Positions 1 through 10,800 of a DNA stretch of 64,000 nucleotides are shown here, in pieces. The notes beneath the pieces were generated by a model. That model did no database searches, was not told the DNA's origin, and worked only from the letters and a program-made list of their open reading frames with translations. The position numbers and the translations under genes were made by a program. Source of the stretch: Smittia aterrima (Eukaryota > Arthropoda > Insecta > Diptera > Chironomidae); contig CP093829.1 of the NCBI GenBank assembly GCA_033063855.1, positions 8,752,243 through 8,816,242 on the forward strand, given 5' to 3'. The stretch's first letter is position 1; every line of letters starts with the position of its first letter.

Positions 1-58
1 CATTATTGATTTTTTCGTCTTTAAAATCTAAAAACAATGAAATTGATTAATTATTCAA

Positions 59-268
59 TCATTTCTGTTTTAACTTACTCGGATGATTTGAAGTGAAATG
101 ATTTAAAAGAGAAATTTGTAAACGCTCGGCATCATCACACAAACAACAGTCACGATGCTGTTCTTTTTGACTTATCACAACTTGCTCGATTGGATAGCTT
201 TCCAATGGTTTTTCAATGCGCAATACCTGATCAATCCTCTCTAATTTAATTTTCAAGTCTTTCATCAT
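59..268 (-). CDS. Unrecognised small acidic/basic ORF, 69 aa
   Basis: A single open frame runs from an ATG at 268 to a stop at 59. I do not recognise the product. It begins with a charged, helix-prone segment (MMKDLKIKLERIDQVL) and carries a compact CCLC cluster near residue 43; no signal peptide or membrane segment is visible. Its start lies only 103 bp from the start of the divergent helicase gene, so it may share that gene's promoter, which is the main reason to take it seriously. It could also be one exon of a longer gene continuing to the left of the window. Confidence is limited because it is short and matches no family I can name. Confidence 0.4.
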   Translation of the reverse strand: MMKDLKIKLERIDQVLRIEKPLESYPIEQVVISQKEQHRDCCLCDDAERLQISLLNHFTSNHPSKLKQK

Positions 269-371
269 TTTCTTGTTTACAAAAGTTTAGTACAAAAGTT
301 TATTTTAGTTCTAAAAACTCGATTTGTTTTGTTTTGATTCAAAAAATCAATTTTGATTAATATTTGAGACA
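269..371. promoter_or_regulatory. Short divergent intergenic region
   Basis: These 103 AT-rich bases separate the start codons of the 69-aa ORF (minus) and the helicase gene (plus). They must hold both 5' UTRs and probably a shared promoter. I see no clear TATA box; the T-rich tract around 296-330 is the only obvious feature. Confidence 0.4.
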
Positions 372-3171
372 ATGGCCAGCTGGGATGACATAGATTGGGA
401 TGAAAAGATTGAAGACGACAAGAAAAGTCAGCAAAAGCAAGAAACGACGACAATCAAGAATGAGGAGACGCCAATTGCGAAATTTTCTGATGACGATGGA
501 AATTATTTCAACGAGAATCAAGAAAGAATGAAACTGAAACAAAATCAAAAGCCGCATACTTCATCGAAGAGCAGAAAAGCAAAGGACGAAGTCTATCTTC
601 AACAATATTCGAGTAAAGATCTGATCCGGATTCGAAATTACGCGAGAAATTATTCTTCAAAATTTCATGTGCTGATTTACGAAACCTTTGGACAGCTCGA
701 AAGATTTATTCTAACTCATCAACAAGATTTAACCAACGAAGCAGTTGTTGATCTATTGGAAATTGATGTTGCTCTTCTGCAAATTCCGTTCAATTCGCAT
801 AACAACTTGTTGCTTGAAAAGATCGCGGGAATCCCTTCATTTTGGTCTCAAGTAATTGAATTTCTGAAAGACTTCATGGAGAGAAAGCAGAAGGACATAA
901 AGTTTATGCTTGTAGTCGACATGAATGGTTTCTTCAAAAACCTTGAGTTGCTTATTCACAGTCTTCTGATCAACAATCAATTCAAGGAAGAACTTGAAGT
1001 TTTCTTGCAAAATGTCTTGAAATTAATGGAGAGCTACGAAGACAGCAAATGGAATAATGCAAACAGACTTCGCACTCTTCAAGAGGATTATTTGAAGAAC
1101 GCAGCAGTTTTTAAGATTTATGATGTGAGTGAGAATTTCAAGTAAAATGAATTTTTTTTTATCTGAATTCTTCTATTTTCAGATCTATCCAAACCTTCAG
1201 AGTTTGACGAACAAAAAAGCAAGCCTCACTAAAAACATAATTAAAGGCGAATACGAAGACGTCTCGCATTACCTTCAAGTTCAACTTCCTTTACTTAAAG
1301 AAGATTTTATCAGCCAACTTCCAAATGTCAGGTCGCTTCAGTCGATGCGTTCATCCTGGATTCATCCAAAAATGCAAATCGTTTCTGTAACTCGAAATCT
1401 GTGGAACATTCGTTGTCCATTGATCGTTGTTAAGCTAAAACATGATGCAAATAACTTAAGTGGTCGATTCTTCAACGGACAAATGCTTTGCTTCACTTCG
1501 TCAAAAGATCTTACAGATCTCGTGGTTGCTGTTATTTTAAAACGCGATGAACAAATCAATGAAGTCATAATCGAAATAATTAAAACGGAAAACATTCGCG
1601 ACATCTTCGACAAAGATTTGATCATGATCGAGCCAGTTACGTTCTTCGAGCCTTATCATCGAGTATTCAATGTAATGAGAAGCTTAAATGAACTCAACTT
1701 TCCATTCAAGGAACAAATTTTAAAGCTGCAAAATAGTGAAACGTTCCCTGATTATCAACACGCTGATTACTTCACTTACAAAGAGTTTTCATTTAAAGTT
1801 GAAAACCTCAACGAGTGGCCAGATTGCCATCAACTTTCTCTAGAGAACATGCAATTGAAAGCGATTCAAAATGCTATCACAAGTCAGTTTAGTATCATAC
1901 AAGGACCTCCAGGCTCCGGAAAAACATTTGTTGGATTGGAAATCTTAAAAATTCTCTTGGAAAACACAAAAGAAACAATTCTTATTCTTACACAGACCAA
2001 CAGTGCTTTGGATAAATTCCTGATTGGAGCTTCGAAGTTCACTGAAAGCATCGCACGACTTGGAGCGCAATCGAAATGTGAAGAACTTGATAGATTCATC
2101 TTCAAACCAGACACTCCTCTCGAGTCAAAGAAATACATCAAAAAGCTTCAAGATCAACACAAAGAAGAATTAGAAATCTTGATGAAGGCAAATGAGAAAG
2201 ATCAAGACGTTCATAAGAAAGTCTCAACACTTTATCGATTAATTGACGAAATCAACCAACTAAGCTTGTTCAACATTATTTCCAAGAAGAGAATCATCGG
2301 AATGACAACAACATTTGCTGCTCATAACGTTTCCATCAACAAAATGCTTAAGCCTGGTATTGTGATCATTGAAGAAGCTTCAGAAATCTTAGAAAGTCAT
2401 GTGCTGGTGTCATTGACTAAGGAGACGAAGCAAGTGATAATGATTGGGGATCATCAGCAATTGCGACCTTTGACAAGCAGTTTCGAGCTTGTAAAGAATT
2501 TCAATTTCAACATTTCTCTCTTCGAGCGACTAATCATAAACAATTTCCATTTCACAAAACTTGATGTACAAATGAGAATGACATCGGATATTTGCGATTT
2601 AGTTCGTGGAACAATTTACAAAGATTTGAGAGATGGAGCAAATGTTGCGAATTACCCGAAAGTGAAAGGAATGAAGACAAATTTCTTCTGTGTTAATCAT
2701 TCTTACCCTGAATCCGTTGGTACTGGAGGAACATCGAAGGAAAACTCTTATGAAGTAATTTACATTGTTCAGTTGTTAAACAAACTTGTAGCGAACAAGA
2801 ATAATCCAAGTCAGATAACAATCTTGACAGTTTATGCAGCTCAAGCTCAAAGAATTAAAAAGCAATTACAAGATTTCCCATGCAACGATTATTCCAAAGT
2901 GCGAGTGGCAGTTATCGATGCTTATCAAGGAGAAGAATCTGACATCATTCTGCTGTCTTTATGTCGAAGCAATCAAAAGAAAGACATTGGATTCCTCGCA
3001 AATGATAATCGAGTCGCAGTTCTTTTGTCCAGAGCAAAGTTTGGATTTTACATCATTGCTAACATGGATTGCTTAGCTGGAGCTTCGCCTATTTGGAAGA
3101 AAGTTCGTGAAATTCTGGAGGAAAAAAATGCAATCGGACAAGAAATTCCTGATTGTGAAATCAATGTTTAA
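372..3171 (+). CDS. ZNFX1: ZNFX1-type superfamily 1 helicase without zinc fingers
   Basis: Two exons, 372-1124 and 1183-3171, join in phase across a 58 bp intron (GTGAGT...TTTCAG) to give 913 aa. Helicase motifs are clear: Walker A GPPGSGKT at residues 492-499, motif II EEAS near 648, then QMRM, VIDAYQGEE and LLSRAK. The part before the helicase follows the ZNFX1 plan: an N-terminal helical region, a segment with NIIKGEY and HYLQVQLPLLKEDF, then FEPYHRVFNVM. ZNFX1 proteins bind RNA and act in antiviral sensing (vertebrates) and small-RNA inheritance (worm). Human ZNFX1 is about twice as long and carries C-terminal NFX1-type zinc fingers; here the protein stops just after the helicase core. 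Alternatives are other Sen1/UPF1-like helicases, but UPF1's CH domain is absent. The stop lies 8 bp from the convergent transporter gene. Confidence 0.8.
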
Positions 3172-3179
3172 AATATATT

Positions 3180-4999
3180 TCAACTTTTACTAAACTTTTC
3201 CGAGTTCAACATTTCGTGATCGTCGGTTTTTTCAACAGAAGTTTTAGTCGTCAAATTATTCCACTCTTGTCTTGAAGAATCGGAGAATAAAACATAAATA
3301 AGTCCACTCGTTATAAGCAAAACCGAGCAGATAAGAAAGACCATGCGCCAGCTGTCAACACTTTGATTCTCAAAAGTCAAATAGCTCACGATGATCGGCG
3401 AAATGAAACCAGGAATGACACAAAACATGTTCACGATTCCAAGGAGAACTCCAGCAAAGTTTGGTGAGTTGTCAATAATTCCAGCGAGTGGACCAGTTGA
3501 AACAGCTCCATGACAGCCAGTAGCGAGAATGATGAAAGCGCAAGCTAAGACTGCGTTGCATCCTGAGTAAGCAAGAGCCAGAACGAAGATTCCATTTAGA
3601 GTGCAACTTATCGTCGTTCCAATGTTCCTTACGCTGTCTCTCGACATTTTGTTGTTTCTCAAGAGATAATCTGCGACTTTAGAGACAGATATTGCTATAG
3701 CTACTCTCATTAAATGTGGAAGTCCTGAGAAGATTCCGACTTTTGTTGAGTCCCATCCATGCACGAAGCGGAAGTAGGAAGGAGCTTGAGTAAGGATCGT
3801 GAACAATCCCCAAACGCCCCCGAATTGAGCGATCGTGTTAATCCACAACGGTCTCGAAAGGAGAATTTGTTTCCAAGGAATTCGTCGTTTCTCTTCGGTG
3901 TCTTTTAATTGCAGAGAAGATCCAAGTTTCTCGTGGATGTAGTTTCGTTCTATTGGATCGATTCGAGGATGAAGTGCGGGAGTATCATAAACAAAATAGT
4001 TCCAACAAAGGAACCAAATCAAACCAAAAACTCCGCAGAAGTGATAAATATATTCCCAGCTGAACTCTCTCATAATCCAACCGAAGATCGGATAAAAAAT
4101 CGCGACGCCCATTGAGGATCCAAGATAAGAAGAAACGAATGACGATCTCTCATCTGCTGGAATCCATTGACCTGAGAGATGATGCATTGAAGGCCAAGAC
4201 GCTGAGCAGATTATTCCTTGAAGAACCCGCAAAGCAATCATCAGATGATAATCAAGATATGAAGCGATCGGCATTAGACAGCACATCAGACAGCCAATCA
4301 AGTTTGTATAACCAAAAATTTTCTTGGTCCCATATTTTGCTGCTAAAACTCCTCCCGGCAGTTGAAGAAGAAAATGAAACCAGAAGAAAGCTCCTAAAAC
4401 TTTTCCCTGTTGATGTTCGTCCCACTTGAAGCCATCGCGTTCATACTCGATCTGAGAATAGATGAGAAAAAAAAACAGTTAATTTAAATTAATAATCATC
4501 CTGATAAGCGACTTTGAAATTCACGGCCCATTAAACACAAATTAGTGAGACACGCGAGAGATAAGAATGTAAACGACTTGTTACCCCCAAAAGGTCGAGT
4601 AAGGTTCTTTCAAGCGAAGGGAATTTTTGTTTGTCTGCGAGCGGCTTGAGATTCGTTGAACTTTCGTCCAGATTCGTGATATTTTGCACTTCTGGGATGA
4701 TGATACATTCGGAATCGATCAGAGTGTTGTTTGTTATCTTCCGAAAGTTCTTGTCAATCATGTCAACAATTGAAATGTTTACGTTAATCCTGATCATGTA
4801 ATTGACACTGAAACCAACGAAGACCAGATACCACCTGAAAATAGTTTGTTCATAAATTCTCTTGATCTCAAAGTAGAAAAACTTACAAAATTGTTCTTTG
4901 TTTGATCCCAACGCCGTCATCTGAAAGTTAACGAAAAGTTTAGAAAAGTTCTAATTTTAGAAAGAAAAGTTTACCGTCGTTCTTAATTTCCAGCGACAT
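3180..4999 (-). CDS. SLC17-family MFS transporter (putative inorganic phosphate/anion cotransporter)
   Basis: Four exons read in phase: 4975-4999, 4887-4920, 4585-4834 and 3180-4451, giving 526 aa. The spliced N-terminus reads MSLEIKNDDGVGIKQRTI followed by the first membrane helix, as usual in insect SLC17 proteins (GVxxxQ before TM1). Family signatures include FKWDEHQQGKVLGAFFW and LPGGVLAAKYGTK; about twelve hydrophobic segments are present. A polar loop between TM1 and TM2 (ITNNTLIDSE, ITNLDESS) contains possible N-glycosylation sites. SLC17 members move organic anions or phosphate with sodium or protons across plasma or lysosomal membranes; the substrate cannot be read here. The first two exons are only 25 and 34 nt, so a simple ORF search misses the true start. 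The gene is convergent with the helicase and divergent from the ETS gene. Confidence 0.88.
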
Positions 5000-5583
5000 G
5001 CTGACACTTTCACAGAAGCTTTTAAATTAAAATATCAGACAAAGCTTCATTTCTAAACTCAAAACGTTTATCAGATGTTTTCACTTTAAATATTTGTTCA
5101 CTGCAAGCACGACACAGCTGAAGGCTTGTAAGAGTCAGAAGATACTGAATTGACATACTGATTTATAATAAAGAAGATGATTTAATATAATCAAGTGTGA
5201 CAGTAAAGCTTAATCTTTGTGAAACTGTGTTAAGGTTTATTAGCGATTTATTGTGGAAACTAATCAGAACGATCACCTGAACCAGAACTTTTTAATGAAC
5301 TTTTATGAACCGGCCGGTTTGTTGATTCATAATATTTTTTTTAAAAAAGAAAACACTTTTAAAGATTTTATGTAATAGTTTTTATTTTTTATTATCAGTA
5401 AGTAGTGCCCTTGAAAATTTTATCTTTCTTGCATCCTACGCCTTAGAAATGAGTTAAAAATAATTAACGATTTTAGAAGATTCAAACAAGTTACAGTTCC
5501 CTTGCCTTGTACTAAAAGTTCATCTCCAGGCCCTTGTTGTTAGAAAGTTAAAAAATAATCAAAACAAGAAATTAAAATTGAAA
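5000..5583. promoter_or_regulatory. Divergent spacer between SLC17-like and ETS genes
   Basis: This 584 bp AT-rich spacer lies between two start codons on opposite strands and should hold both promoters and 5' UTRs. I see no ORF or repeat beyond A/T runs (for example around 5,332-5,345) and a CCGGCCGG palindrome at about 5,310. Confidence 0.4.
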
Positions 5584-6667
5584 ATGAACGAGGAGGACGT
5601 TGATTTAGGAAATGCTTCTGGTGACGAAGAAAACGACGCTTTAATATTTCATATCATGATTAACGAACCACTCACAAAACTCAAGTATGTGACTAAATAA
5701 ATCAATTTGAAATAATTTTAATTTAAAAATATTTTTTTGCAGGAAATTAGTTGAGCAGCAATTAGGAAACAAACTAAGAGAGTTCGAGTTCTGGCTTCAA
5801 GATTCCCAACAGCTTGATCAGAATAATTCACTTACCGAACAATGTCTTTCGTGTGATTCGGGTAATTTCACTTTCGTCTCCAGTGATCTTCATGACAAAT
5901 TAATTTTTCAAAACCTCCAGGACTCGTACAAATAAACCTGCAAATTCAATGGCCTTTGAAGAGAATAAATATCCTTGATGTCCTTAAACCAACTGAAGAA
6001 GAGATTGCAAAGTATTACAAACGATTATCGGCAGAGTTGGATGGAAGTAACGACGTCTTCAATGAATCGAGTGATAATTATTCGCCACTACAAAGTAATA
6101 TCAAAGCTGAAGGATCAAGGTTTGAAGAGTTTGATAATGACAGAGAAGAAATGAGCAATTCCATGAAGAGAAATCAAAAGCCAAGTAAGTGAGATCTGAG
6201 TTCATTTGTTGATCAATAATGTTAACTAAGTTTTTCTTCAAATAGTCATGCACATTGGATCAGACAACCGAAACGGAAACAACGGACAAATCCAACTGTG
6301 GCAATTCCTCTTAGAGATTTTGACTGATCGCGAATACATTTCTGTTATTGAATGGGTTGGAGAATCAGGGGAATTCAAACTGAACGATCCTGAGCTCTGC
6401 GCAAGTCTTTGGGGTCAACGAAAAAATAAACCGGCAATGAACTATGAAAAGCTATCGCGCGCTTTGCGTTATTATTACGACGGTGATATGATTTCGAAGG
6501 TTCAAGGAAAAAGGTTTGTCCACATGCTCAAGTTGACTTCAGAATCTTTATAATGTTTTTATAGGTTCGTCTACAAATTCGTCTGTAATTTAAAAGATCT
6601 AATAGGCTACGACGCTGCTGAGCTGTCCCGTCTTGTTAAAGAAGCGAGTGCATCAAATGCGTCTTGA
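5584..6667 (+). CDS. Ets97D: GABP-alpha/Ets97D-type ETS transcription factor lacking the Pointed domain
   Basis: Five exons (5584-5684, 5743-5861, 5921-6184, 6246-6513, 6565-6667) join in phase into 284 aa. The N-terminus (INEPLTKLKKLVEQQL, then VQINLQIQ and INILDVLKP) matches the ubiquitin-like OST domain found only in GABP-alpha. Residues about 178-262 are an ETS domain: LWQFLLEIL, LWGQRKNKPAMNYEKLSRALRYYYDGDM, then KRFVYKFVCNLKDLIGY. GABP-alpha binds GGAA sites and drives nuclear genes for mitochondrial and ribosomal proteins. Unlike human (454 aa) and fly orthologs, there is no Pointed/SAM domain: about 65 acidic, serine-rich residues lie between OST and ETS, and the intron there is 61 bp, too short to hide one. 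The tail after ETS is also very short (LVKEASASNAS), which may affect binding of the ankyrin partner GABP-beta. Confidence 0.88.
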
Positions 6668-6672
6668 GTCTT

Positions 6673-7346
6673 TTACTCTAAATATCCATAGAACTCAACA
6701 TCAACGTCGATATTCCGGAAGGAATTGATTTCAATCGTTATCGAAGCGGTGTCGATATCTCCGTCACTAACGAGAACCCAAAACTGGTCGTCCTCCTTAT
6801 CCTCTTTAATTAGATCCCTTTCCTTGTATTTCGAATTGTAATTTAAGATTTTCACGTTCTTGATAATGTAACCAAGATTCTAGAAATAAAAATAATTGAT
6901 TAATTTTTCAACCTCAACCTTCAACTGTTGGTTTGTGTTGCAGACATGGTGGTCTAAGAATAAGAACAAAGCTTTGCATGTTGAAGAGGGTTGGGAAAGC
7001 AATGCCGCATAATGCGAAGCTTGCATGACGAGTTTAATGATTATTTTTTCAGTTTCTTTTACTCACGTTATGAGGGAATTCTACATTAACCTGCGAAGTA
7101 AAAGATTAATCCGTGTCGTATTCGTAATTAACATGAAATTACCACTGTCAAACTTCCATCAGCTTCAGCTTTTTTCAACACTTGCTCGACATGTAAAAGT
7201 TTCGAAATATCATCCTCAATCTCTTCTTCCTCTCCGATTGTATAGATCACAACATCTTTCTCCTTTCGTCCTCGACTCACAAGAACTGTGAGAATAAAAA
7301 CGACGAGAAACGCTAGAGGAACAACCCAAACCTTTGAAATCGCCAT
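6673..7346 (-). CDS. Small single-pass membrane protein, unknown family
   Basis: Three exons fit in phase 0: 7143-7346, a 24-nt micro-exon at 7067-7090 (VNVEFPHN) and 6673-6879, giving 144 aa. The start MAISKVWVVPLAFLVVFILTVLVSR is a signal anchor or signal peptide; next come a basic stop-transfer-like RGRKEKD, an acidic run (GEEEEIEDD), a short helix, and a C-terminal half rich in alternating hydrophobic residues that suggests a beta-sandwich. I do not recognise the family. The stop lies 5 bp beyond the convergent ETS gene's stop, so the two 3' UTRs must overlap. The micro-exon has a good acceptor (CTTCGCAG) and donor (GTGAGT), but the model needs transcript support. Confidence 0.55.
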
Positions 7347-7884
7347 TTCTACATGTGAACTATGCCAACAAGCTGAAAAACTGACTTCATTTCGTCACGA
7401 TAACTTTAAACAGACGTTTAAGTTTACTCAATAAAAACAAGTTCGTGTTCTGTTCGTTTCGATTATTCAAACGATTTGAAATTAATATTCAAAATAAAGC
7501 TTGCGCAAAGAATTCAATTTGTCCTTTATTATTTAACATCTAAAATATAGAAAATCGTTCCTTACAAATCAAGAGATTCCTTGGCATAATCACAAAACAG
7601 TTTTACTTGGTTTGATAAGAATAATAAATAAAAATATTTTGTTTGAGTGCGAGAGAGAAGAAAAAGTCTTAAAGCGCGCGCCTATCGAAATGAGTCGATG
7701 TCACAACAATTTGCACAAACAACATCGACTTAGTAAAACAATAAAAATATAAAATGTGATGCAATCGCTAGAGCTACGATAAGTGGAAATTAATGATTTG
7801 CACATGACTAGACCGTTGAGTGGACTTTAAATAAGTGTCTGGGCAGAAGCTTCTGACTTAATCGCTACAAATACTTTTGAATGT
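7347..7884. other. Intergenic: 5' region of small membrane gene and 3' UTR of BTBD8-like gene
   Basis: This 538 bp stretch has no ORF of note. It should contain the promoter of the minus-strand membrane protein gene (right of 7346) and the 3' UTR of the BTBD8-like gene (left of 7885). A GC-rich GCGCGC run near 7,675 and several AT tracts are the only visible features. Confidence 0.5.
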
Positions 7885-10800
7885 CTAATTAATCGTCTTA
7901 AGCAGCTCAAGGGGATTATCCGATGTTTCTTTGCTGAATGTATTAGATCGAGCCATCTTCATCATGATCTCGTCGTCGTCTTCCGTCTTCGCAATAGGCG
8001 CTTGCGACACTTTTTTCTTCTCGACTTTAGGTTCTTTAGGATTAGAAACTATCTTCGCTGAAGAAGCTGATTTTCTCGTGGGGATGGATTTAGGAATTTT
8101 CGCATTTGCACTTGATTTGGTGACCGGGACGCTCTTCGTACTTGCACTTTTCCTCAATTCCGTAGGCTCTGGAAGTTTTGCAGTTTTTCTCAGGTGCAAA
8201 GTTGTAGCGAAGACTTTCTTCTTCGAGTCGATTGATGCCGACGAACTTGATTTATTGATTTCGTTAGGTTTCGGGGATGGAATAGTTGATTTGGTTGTCG
8301 TCACACTTGAGTTTGAGTTCGTAGAGTGTTTGCGCTCGTGGCTTCGCTTGGCAAGGATCTCACGTGATTTTTGTGAGAGGAAACTTTTTCGAGCTTGATT
8401 ATTCTGCTGCGCAGTTTGCTTTGAGTTCTGAAGAACTTTTTTATTGTCTTGTGCTTTAACTTTTCCGTCATTCTTCAGCTTGATCTCATCAGTGAGATTT
8501 CTCCCGCGTTTAACCAGCGACTCGCTTGAAACTGTTTTCTCGGTCTTCATGGAACTTCTCATTGAGTCGACAAGAGAATCCACTGACAACTCAAGATCAT
8601 GCTTCGACTTCAAAGCAAGATGAAGTTTCTGTTTTGATGGAGATTGAAGACTGTCAAGCGAAAGATTCGAGCTCTTTCTGACTCCAATCTGTCGTCTGTT
8701 GAAAGCTGGAGAAGAACCACGAGTTGAACTTTCGCTTGAAGAAATGTTCTTGATTTTTAGCTGCAACCGATTGTTCGTGCGAGTCTCAAGGACCGGAGTT
8801 TTCGGCTTCTTCGGTTCCATGTATCGAGACTTAACACTTAATCTGTTTTTAGCAGCTTGACTACTCGAAACTTCTTCAGAATTTGATCGACGATGTGTTA
8901 ATTTAAGTTTTTCAGGGACATTAACTTTTGTTGACGATTTCGTGACGGGGTGAGCGGTAAAGTTGTTGTGATGGTTGGTCGATGGACGCTCTGTCGTCTT
9001 TTTGATAACTGGAATATTGGAACTTTCAACCGAACCGCCGCCTTGAATCTTTCTCGTGTGAGCTTGAATTGCCAACTTCACTTGTCGTAGATCGTTTGTT
9101 CTTGAACTGACTGATGATGAAGCTGAATAATTTCTGGCACTTCCAATGCTACTTGTGCTTGATCGAAGTCGTCGTAAGTCTTCATTATCAGTCAAGCATG
9201 CAAGTTTTTGCATCTTTGATCTTAACTCTGGATCCATTCTCTGCCATGACGAGCATCTCATTGCTTTCGAGCATTGACGAATCAAACATTGCTCGATTGC
9301 TGATAGCAAAGCACTGACAAGTCCAATAAAGTCTTCGTTCCAACCGTCTTGCTCTTCTTGTCGCAGTTGAATGCTGTTAACTCGATCCATAATCTGAAGG
9401 CTTTCGTTCGAGAGTGGATTCGGTAAAATAACTTTCGCTGTTAAAAGTTGATTTAATCGAACAGCTCTTGGATAACTACGACAAGCTTGGTCTGGTGTCA
9501 ACTGAGCAGCAGTTCTCAGGAATAAATGTTCCAATCTCGCGATCGTCAATTTATCACCGTGCCCCAAAGACAAGAAGCTGTCCGAGGCGATTAAACTCGC
9601 GAAATGGTCCATTACGTAGGCGTGCGCCGAGTCCAAAATGTCTCGCACTAAATTATCAACGTTTACGATATTCCATCGACATTGATCAAGATTTTTCAAC
9701 ATATCTTCGCATTCCAATATCCAATTTAGGACATTCTCTGATGTCAAATGACCAGAAATGTGCTGACGACAACGTTGATGAACATCGGAAGGAAGAGTCG
9801 AGAAGGGTCGAGTCAGCCAAACTTTGTTGAAGTGCTTGCAAACCCATTTCAAACATTTCCTGTAGAGTTCGTCTAAGCCGTGATTCAGAGTGACCGGTAA
9901 AACCTGTAAAATTCCATCGACGCATCCGGAACAAGGCTGTGAACGTTTTAAAATAAAAATTAATAACTTTTAAAGTGGAAACTAATAGATCAACAAACCT
10001 TATGAAAACTGTGACAATAATTTGTTTTTAATGCGTATGCCGTAACTTCTTTAAGTCCCTCAAGTCCCAACAAATCTGAGAGTGATGCCAGCTCCATCAA
10101 AGAAATTCCTTCTGGAGGATGAGACGCTCCAGAATAAATATGACAGAGTGCAAAGTGAACAGCCGAGTAGGAGTAGCCAGGAAGTGGAATGAGATTTCCA
10201 GCCACGCTAACCCAATTTCCAGCGAGAATCGCGGCAAAATACTGACATCTCGAGCGGAGAATGCATTTGTGAGCTCGCATCTTTCTTCCGCCCACTTCAA
10301 GCGTCACATCAGTTGCGATTTCTTGAAGAAACATTTTCAACAGATCCTCGCCAAGTCGTCGCGGTTGTCTGCAGGAAATTGATGACTCGTCAGCGGAATC
10401 TGTGACAAACAAAACAATTAGAGTGGGAAATAAATTTGTTTTCGTGAATTCGCTTACCCATTCCGGAACGACTTGAAGTTACACTCGATGTACACGAAAA
10501 ATCTGATGAAACAAAGTCAAGGTGCTCGTAGAAGCTGTGATCTTGATTTAAACCGACATGACTTGGCACACTGCTGCTGATAACTAAAGGAAAATTCCGA
10601 CGTCAACAAATCTAAACAGATCAAAAGTTCTTATCAGAAACTCACCTTTCGACAAATGCGGGAACAAGCGACTGAGACTTTTTGAATTTTCAACAGACGA
10701 TGCAAGGTTTGCGAAATTATTTCCCGTCGAGCGCGACATGTTCCACGAGTTGTTTCTCGTTTCATACTGAAGTGTGAGACTACGATGCCCCGAATCGTTA

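Noticed and set aside
7931..8398. 155-codon open frame on the plus strand
   Set aside because: It is antisense to the clearly coding last exon of the BTBD8-like gene, and its hydrophobic runs come from the Ser/Lys-rich sense codons.
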